A stretch of 18,694 bases of DNA. It comes from Candidatus Woesearchaeota archaeon. Its GTDB lineage: Archaea > Nanobdellota > Nanobdellia > SCGC-AAA011-G17 > GW2011-AR20. Each line of letters opens with the position of its first letter. Positions within the stretch are counted from its first letter, which is position 1. The stretch is taken from assembly GCA_018302915.1 (NCBI GenBank), contig JAGVZB010000001.1, forward strand, positions 1 through 18,694, given 5' to 3'. Below the pieces are notes generated by a model, which saw nothing but the letters and a program-made list of their open reading frames with translations, made no database searches and was not told where the DNA came from. Made by a program: the position numbers and the translations under genes. Below are positions 15,634 to 18,694 of this stretch, piece after piece.

Positions 15634-17254
15634 TTTCCCCGAAATTAAATACTTTAACTTCCCTTGTCTTTAGGCTTATAACAATAACTTTGCTTGGATC
15701 TGGGACTATCCCTCTTTTTTCCTGGTCTTCTGTCTGTTCTGTCCAGCAACCGCTTCCGATCATTGTTACACCTCTATAATTCAATGCTGTAACTTTGTGT
15801 ATATGCCCTGAAACATAAAAGTCCGGAACTTTGTCTATAACAAGCGAATCCTCGTCATTTTCTGGGATATACTGCACGGAATTATGCGTCGGCGCCAGAT
15901 GTCTTGCCTGCAGCGAATGTTTCATTATCAAATCTGCCCTGTCCAGCCTTCCGTTTATTCTTACACTTTCAACAGTATCAGCCAGGTAAGGAAAACTTGA
16001 ACCATGATATAACAAAACATTAAAGCCGTCAAAATCCCTTGAAGAAAATATATTAACCATTGATGGATTTGATAATATTGTTGTGTTTTCTAGTTCATAT
16101 AGTGATTTTGCATAAGTTGGATGTAATCTTGGTTGTGGTTCAGCAAGTCTCAGAGAATCATGATTTCCTCCAATAATAATTATCTTAATGTCCTTCCTTA
16201 ATTTAATTAAATAATTTGTTAAGAATTCATATTGTTTTTTTATATCTTTTATCAGCAAATCATTTTCCTGTCCGGGATAAATTCCAACTCCTTCTATAAG
16301 ATCGCCGGCCAAAAACAGAAATTTAACTTTGGATGCAATCTCCTTTTGCTCTTCAGTCCCATAATTTCCATTCAGCCATTCTATAAAATTAACAAAATCC
16401 TTTTCAAGAAACATTTTGCTTCCGGCATGAATATCACCGGTAAAAACTATGTAATGATCCTCATTTATTTTTTTTATTTGGTTATTGGTGGGGATATCCG
16501 GCAAAAAGATATCATTGACGAAAATTATGTTGTTGGAGCATGTGCCATTCAATCCTATAACCTGGTCAAAAACCAGATCTTGGGCTAAATCAAACAGTTC
16601 CTTCTTATTTTTGCCGACAATACATATTATTTTTCCAGTCATGTCTTCTATATTTATAATGATATTTCCATTTTTTGTTGTTCTTTTGTCCATAATTAAC
16701 CCAATGATGGAAACTTTTTCATTGTTGTTTTTATTGAGAACCCTGTTTATAGAAATGCATTCCTTCAATTCTGGCCTGTTGATTAGTATATTCTTCAATA
16801 AATTATATCTTACCCTGAAATGTTGGACAAAATCCTGCACCTCTCTTTTTTTTATGTTTTCTTTGTATTCTTTGACAACAATTATGTTTGGGCCTATAAT
16901 ATCTTCTTCTATCTTGTGCTCCTGTGGCATGGAAACTTGCTTTAAAATTTTATCGACGCTAATCTTGCTTTCCTCATTTAAATTATAATTCAAAATTTCT
17001 AGAAATACTTTGTAGTCTTTGTTGTTTTTATTTTTTTCATAAAAAACCCTTGATTTGTCAAACTCTTTCCAGCTTATATCAATAGAAAATTCATTTGAAT
17101 TCTTGAGTGTATTGTATATATTGTTATTGATAACCAATGGTTTGTCTTTTAATTTTTCCAGTTTATCAAAAACTTTTTCATCTATATTTTTTTCTTTGAC
17201 TAAACTCGGGCTTACCAAAAAACCCCTTCTCATTAGTTCATTAACATTTATCAT
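15626..17254 (-). CDS. polB: DNA polymerase D small subunit (DP1), proofreading exonuclease
   Basis: 542 aa. DP1 is the 3'-5' exonuclease subunit of PolD, related to the inactive B subunits of eukaryotic polymerases. An N-terminal region of ~170 residues leads into an OB fold (~175-260, VSIIGLIMDKRTTKNGNIII, GKIICIV). The Mre11-like metallophosphatase domain follows with all metal ligands: D274 and H276 (GDIHAG), D318 (LAGDLIEG), N364-H365-D366 (GGNHDSLR), the His of LLYHGSSFP, and H484 and H486 (SGHIHK). Proofreading should therefore be active. The conserved RLHPTYAK and HLAPTHNS segments are present. The ATG overlaps the cdc6 TGA by 4 nt, and the 3' end overlaps the DP2 start by 8 nt, so expression of the two polymerase subunits is coupled. 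Confidence 0.96.
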   Translation of the reverse strand: MINVNELMRRGFLVSPSLVKEKNIDEKVFDKLEKLKDKPLVINNNIYNTLKNSNEFSIDISWKEFDKSRVFYEKNKNNKDYKVFLEILNYNLNEESKISVDKILKQVSMPQEHKIEEDIIGPNIIVVKEYKENIKKREVQDFVQHFRVRYNLLKNILINRPELKECISINRVLNKNNNEKVSIIGLIMDKRTTKNGNIIINIEDMTGKIICIVGKNKKELFDLAQDLVFDQVIGLNGTCSNNIIFVNDIFLPDIPTNNQIKKINEDHYIVFTGDIHAGSKMFLEKDFVNFIEWLNGNYGTEEQKEIASKVKFLFLAGDLIEGVGIYPGQENDLLIKDIKKQYEFLTNYLIKLRKDIKIIIIGGNHDSLRLAEPQPRLHPTYAKSLYELENTTILSNPSMVNIFSSRDFDGFNVLLYHGSSFPYLADTVESVRINGRLDRADLIMKHSLQARHLAPTHNSVQYIPENDEDSLVIDKVPDFYVSGHIHKVTALNYRGVTMIGSGCWTEQTEDQEKRGIVPDPSKVIVISLKTREVKVFNFGENE

Positions 17255-18453
17255 AACCCTAAACCTTCTTTCAAAGCTTCCTCTATTTTAGTTAAATTTG
17301 AAGAAGGAATAGTCACTTGAATCTCCCTTGTTCTGCCGTACCTCCCTTTAGAAATAACTTTTGAGTTTATAATCCCAAGCATGTCTAGTTCAGCTATAAT
17401 GTCTGATATCCTTCTTTGTGTAAGTGGCTTTAACCCTACTCTCCTGCACAAATCAAGATAATACCCATAAATTTCTCCTGTAAATATTTTTTTTCCTTTA
17501 TTGTGAAACTCCAAGATGGAATATGTTGTCAATTGCTGTTGCTTTGGTTGCGTTTTTATGATATCAAGAATCCTGTCTCTTTCAATTTTGTTTTCTGCAT
17601 CATCTATATATTTTATGCTCACTTTTAGTTGATTATCTCTTTCTGCCAATTCGCCAGATACCCTTAACAACTCCAATGCTCTTCTTGCATCACCATGCTC
17701 TCTCGCAGCATAAGCGGCGCATTTTTCTATAGCTCCTTCCTCAATAACATTTTTCCTGAAAGCAAGATTTGCCCTTTCCTTTAAAATATCTTGTAACTGA
17801 ATTGCATTGTATGGTGGGAATACTAATTCCTCTTCGGACAATGAAGATTTAACTCTTGGATCCATATTTTCTGTAAATGTCAGATCATTGCTTATTCCTA
17901 TAAATGCCATTTCACAATTTTTCAGCTCTGAATTCAGTCTTGTTAGGTTATACAATATATTATCCCCTATCTTCTTGACTAACTGGTCGATTTCATCCAA
18001 AATTAAGATTAACAATTGATTTTTGCTTTCAATTGTATCAATAAAAATTTTATAAACTTCCTCTGTAGGCAATCCCGTTGCAGGAACATTGGCGCCGAAA
18101 CCCCTGGCTAATTCAGCTATCATTCGATATTCTGTATCTGCAACTTTTTTCATTTTGCAGTTCAAATAATAAACATTAACATCTAACTTGTTCTTTTTGC
18201 ATGTTTTATATATTTCATTGACTACATATTTGCTGACACATGTTTTTCCAGAGCCGGTTTTTCCGTAAATGAAAACATTTGATGGTTTTTCCTTTCTTAA
18301 AGCTGGAGCTAAAACCTTGGCAAGCTGCTTTATCTGCTCATCTCTATGGGGTATATTCTCTGGAGTATAACCACTCTGCAAAATTTTTTTATTAACAAAT
18401 AAAGGCTCCTTATTAAGATAATCTTCAAAAAATTTAGAAAGTTTATCACCCAT
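17251..18453 (-). CDS. cdc6: Origin-recognition/initiator protein Orc1/Cdc6
   Basis: 400 aa, normal archaeal length. Orc1/Cdc6 binds origin recognition boxes and loads the MCM helicase. The AAA+ module shows Walker A GKTGSGKT (64-71), Walker B LILDEID (D153-E154), sensor 1 Asn189 (GISND), the initiator-specific region with DPRVKSSL (198-205), and sensor 2 Arg257 (GDARRAL). The C-terminal winged helix (~310-395) has TQRRISDIIAELDMLGIIN and the DNA-contacting wing SKGRYGRTREI, as in the Orc1-1 class. The start is supported by NIPHRDEQIKQL at the usual distance and by a TATA box 24-32 nt upstream. It heads the cdc6-DP1-DP2 operon and abuts the proposed origin, an arrangement known from Pyrococcus. 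Confidence 0.97.
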   Translation of the reverse strand: MGDKLSKFFEDYLNKEPLFVNKKILQSGYTPENIPHRDEQIKQLAKVLAPALRKEKPSNVFIYGKTGSGKTCVSKYVVNEIYKTCKKNKLDVNVYYLNCKMKKVADTEYRMIAELARGFGANVPATGLPTEEVYKIFIDTIESKNQLLILILDEIDQLVKKIGDNILYNLTRLNSELKNCEMAFIGISNDLTFTENMDPRVKSSLSEEELVFPPYNAIQLQDILKERANLAFRKNVIEEGAIEKCAAYAAREHGDARRALELLRVSGELAERDNQLKVSIKYIDDAENKIERDRILDIIKTQPKQQQLTTYSILEFHNKGKKIFTGEIYGYYLDLCRRVGLKPLTQRRISDIIAELDMLGIINSKVISKGRYGRTREIQVTIPSSNLTKIEEALKEGLGL

Positions 18454-18476
18454 TTTATCTTAATTAAAAAGAACTA

Positions 18477-18485
18477 TTATATAAA
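18477..18485 (-). promoter_or_regulatory. TATA box for cdc6 - DP1 - DP2
   Basis: On the minus strand TTTATATAA lies 24-32 nt before the cdc6 ATG (18453), so the operon message is probably leaderless. The first ORB-like site begins 14 nt further upstream. Initiator bound there could touch the promoter and repress its own gene; this is inference. Confidence 0.6.
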
Positions 18486-18498
18486 GATTATTACACTT

Positions 18499-18520
18499 AC
18501 ACCTTTATTTCTACTGCAAG
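18499..18520 (-). repeat. ORB-like element 1
   Basis: On the minus strand the core reads TTGCAGTAGAAATAAAGGTG. Compared with the archaeal ORB (dyad part CTTCCAGTGGAAAC, then a G-run), the 13 bases CTTGCAGTAGAAA match at 11, and the expected G-rich end is represented only by AGGTGT. CACTT at 18494-18498 and AAGTG at 18518-18522 form a short inverted repeat around it. Confidence 0.5.
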
Positions 18521-18537
18521 TGCCTATAAAAAAATTA

Positions 18538-18559
18538 ACCCCAAAATTTCATATAGAAC
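18538..18559 (-). repeat. ORB-like element 2 (weak)
   Basis: On the plus strand ACCCC (18538-18542), four bases, TTTC (18547-18550) and AA near 18557 repeat the pattern of element 1 (ACACC, four bases, TTTC, AA) at the same spacing and orientation. The G-run on the minus strand (GGGGT) fits the ORB better than in element 1. The dyad half is poor. Confidence 0.3.
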
Positions 18560-18576
18560 TTTAAAGTAGTAATATC

Positions 18577-18669
18577 TAATTTTTTATATATATTAAAATA
18601 TATATTATATAAATATATATTATATATTAGAAAAATTTATATATTAAAATAAAAATAAAAAAATAAATT
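18577..18669. other. AT-only tract, candidate DNA unwinding element
   Basis: Ninety-three nucleotides contain a single G (18630) and no other G or C. The tract has TATATA runs and a direct repeat of TTTATATATTAAAATA (18636-18651) with a close copy at 18583-18600. It starts 17 nt beyond ORB-like element 2, where an origin would be expected to melt. Confidence 0.55.
18596..18625. repeat. Perfect tandem repeat, two copies of a 15-mer
   Basis: AAATATATATTATAT occurs at 18596-18610 and again immediately at 18611-18625 with no mismatch. It lies within the AT-only tract. Low complexity makes some repetition likely by chance, but an exact head-to-tail unit of this length is noteworthy. Confidence 0.8.
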
Positions 18670-18694
18670 CTTTAAAATATTGATAATACAAGGC

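Larger units (their letters stand above)
18454..18694. other. Putative chromosomal replication origin (oriC)
   Basis: This is the only gene-free stretch over 200 nt in the window, and it runs off the right edge. It lies directly upstream of cdc6. It contains the cdc6 TATA box, two ORB-like elements in the same orientation 39 nt apart (18499-18520 and 18538-18559), the 10-bp palindrome ACTTTAAAGT (18558-18567) and a 93-nt tract (18577-18669) with only one G/C. Archaeal origins commonly consist of ORB sites beside an AT-rich unwinding element next to orc1/cdc6. The far side may lie outside the window, so more sites could follow. Confidence 0.6.

Noticed and set aside
16485..16988. Long plus-strand open frame opposite DP1 (167 codons)
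   Set aside because: It lies antisense to well-conserved DP1, has a Phe/Ser/Leu-rich composition typical of a shadow frame and no recognisable motif.
18596..18651. CRISPR array in the repeated AT-rich stretch
   Set aside because: Repeats are adjacent, short, of A/T only and lack unique spacers; no cas gene is present.
1..18694. tRNA, rRNA, insertion sequences or integrase sites
   Set aside because: No cloverleaf, rRNA segment, transposase frame or terminal inverted repeats were seen. Gaps other than 18454-18694 are under 80 nt and explained by promoters.

Overview
The window is a compact, AT-rich archaeal chromosome segment. The lineage call rests on PolD (DP1 and DP2), Orc1/Cdc6, an archaeal GINS, aIF2-alpha, Nop10, eL42, eS27 and TATA boxes about 25-30 nt upstream of start codons (leaderless initiation). 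The small gaps, AT-rich codons, MopE/thrombospondin-type surface proteins and a KKAQAA-type N-terminus suggest a DPANN archaeon of the Woesearchaeota/Pacearchaeota kind. That taxonomic step is inference.

Left third (1-5087, plus strand): five cell-surface genes. The first is cut by the window edge and carries a MopE-like metal-binding segment, a Ca-binding repeat, a membrane anchor and a UBA-like tail. A TATA box then drives a tight row: a protein with three ~98-residue repeats, a single-pass membrane protein and two lipoproteins. The last three look like diverged tandem paralogues. A family-4-like uracil-DNA glycosylase lacking the iron-sulphur cysteines follows (5120-5647).

Middle (5644-9849, minus strand): a replication/translation cluster. 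In transcription order it is GINS, eL42, eS27, then aIF2-alpha, Nop10 and a PAC2 protein. A predicted Tat-exported lipoprotein with its own promoter splits it in two. Nop10 (50 aa) and eS27 (59 aa) are real short genes. A dPGM-like histidine phosphatase (9925-10500, plus) diverges from GINS.

Right (10497-18694): a second lipoprotein that resembles the Tat lipoprotein near its N-terminus, then the operon cdc6 - DP1 - DP2 (minus strand, overlapping genes). Upstream of cdc6 is the only long gene-free stretch (18454-18694). It holds two ORB-like sites, a 93-nt tract with a single G/C and a perfect tandem 15-mer, which is the layout of an archaeal replication origin.

Functionally, the initiator, the replicative polymerase, a CMG helicase component and translation factors lie within about 13 kb of the proposed origin. 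The rest is mostly envelope proteins of unknown role.
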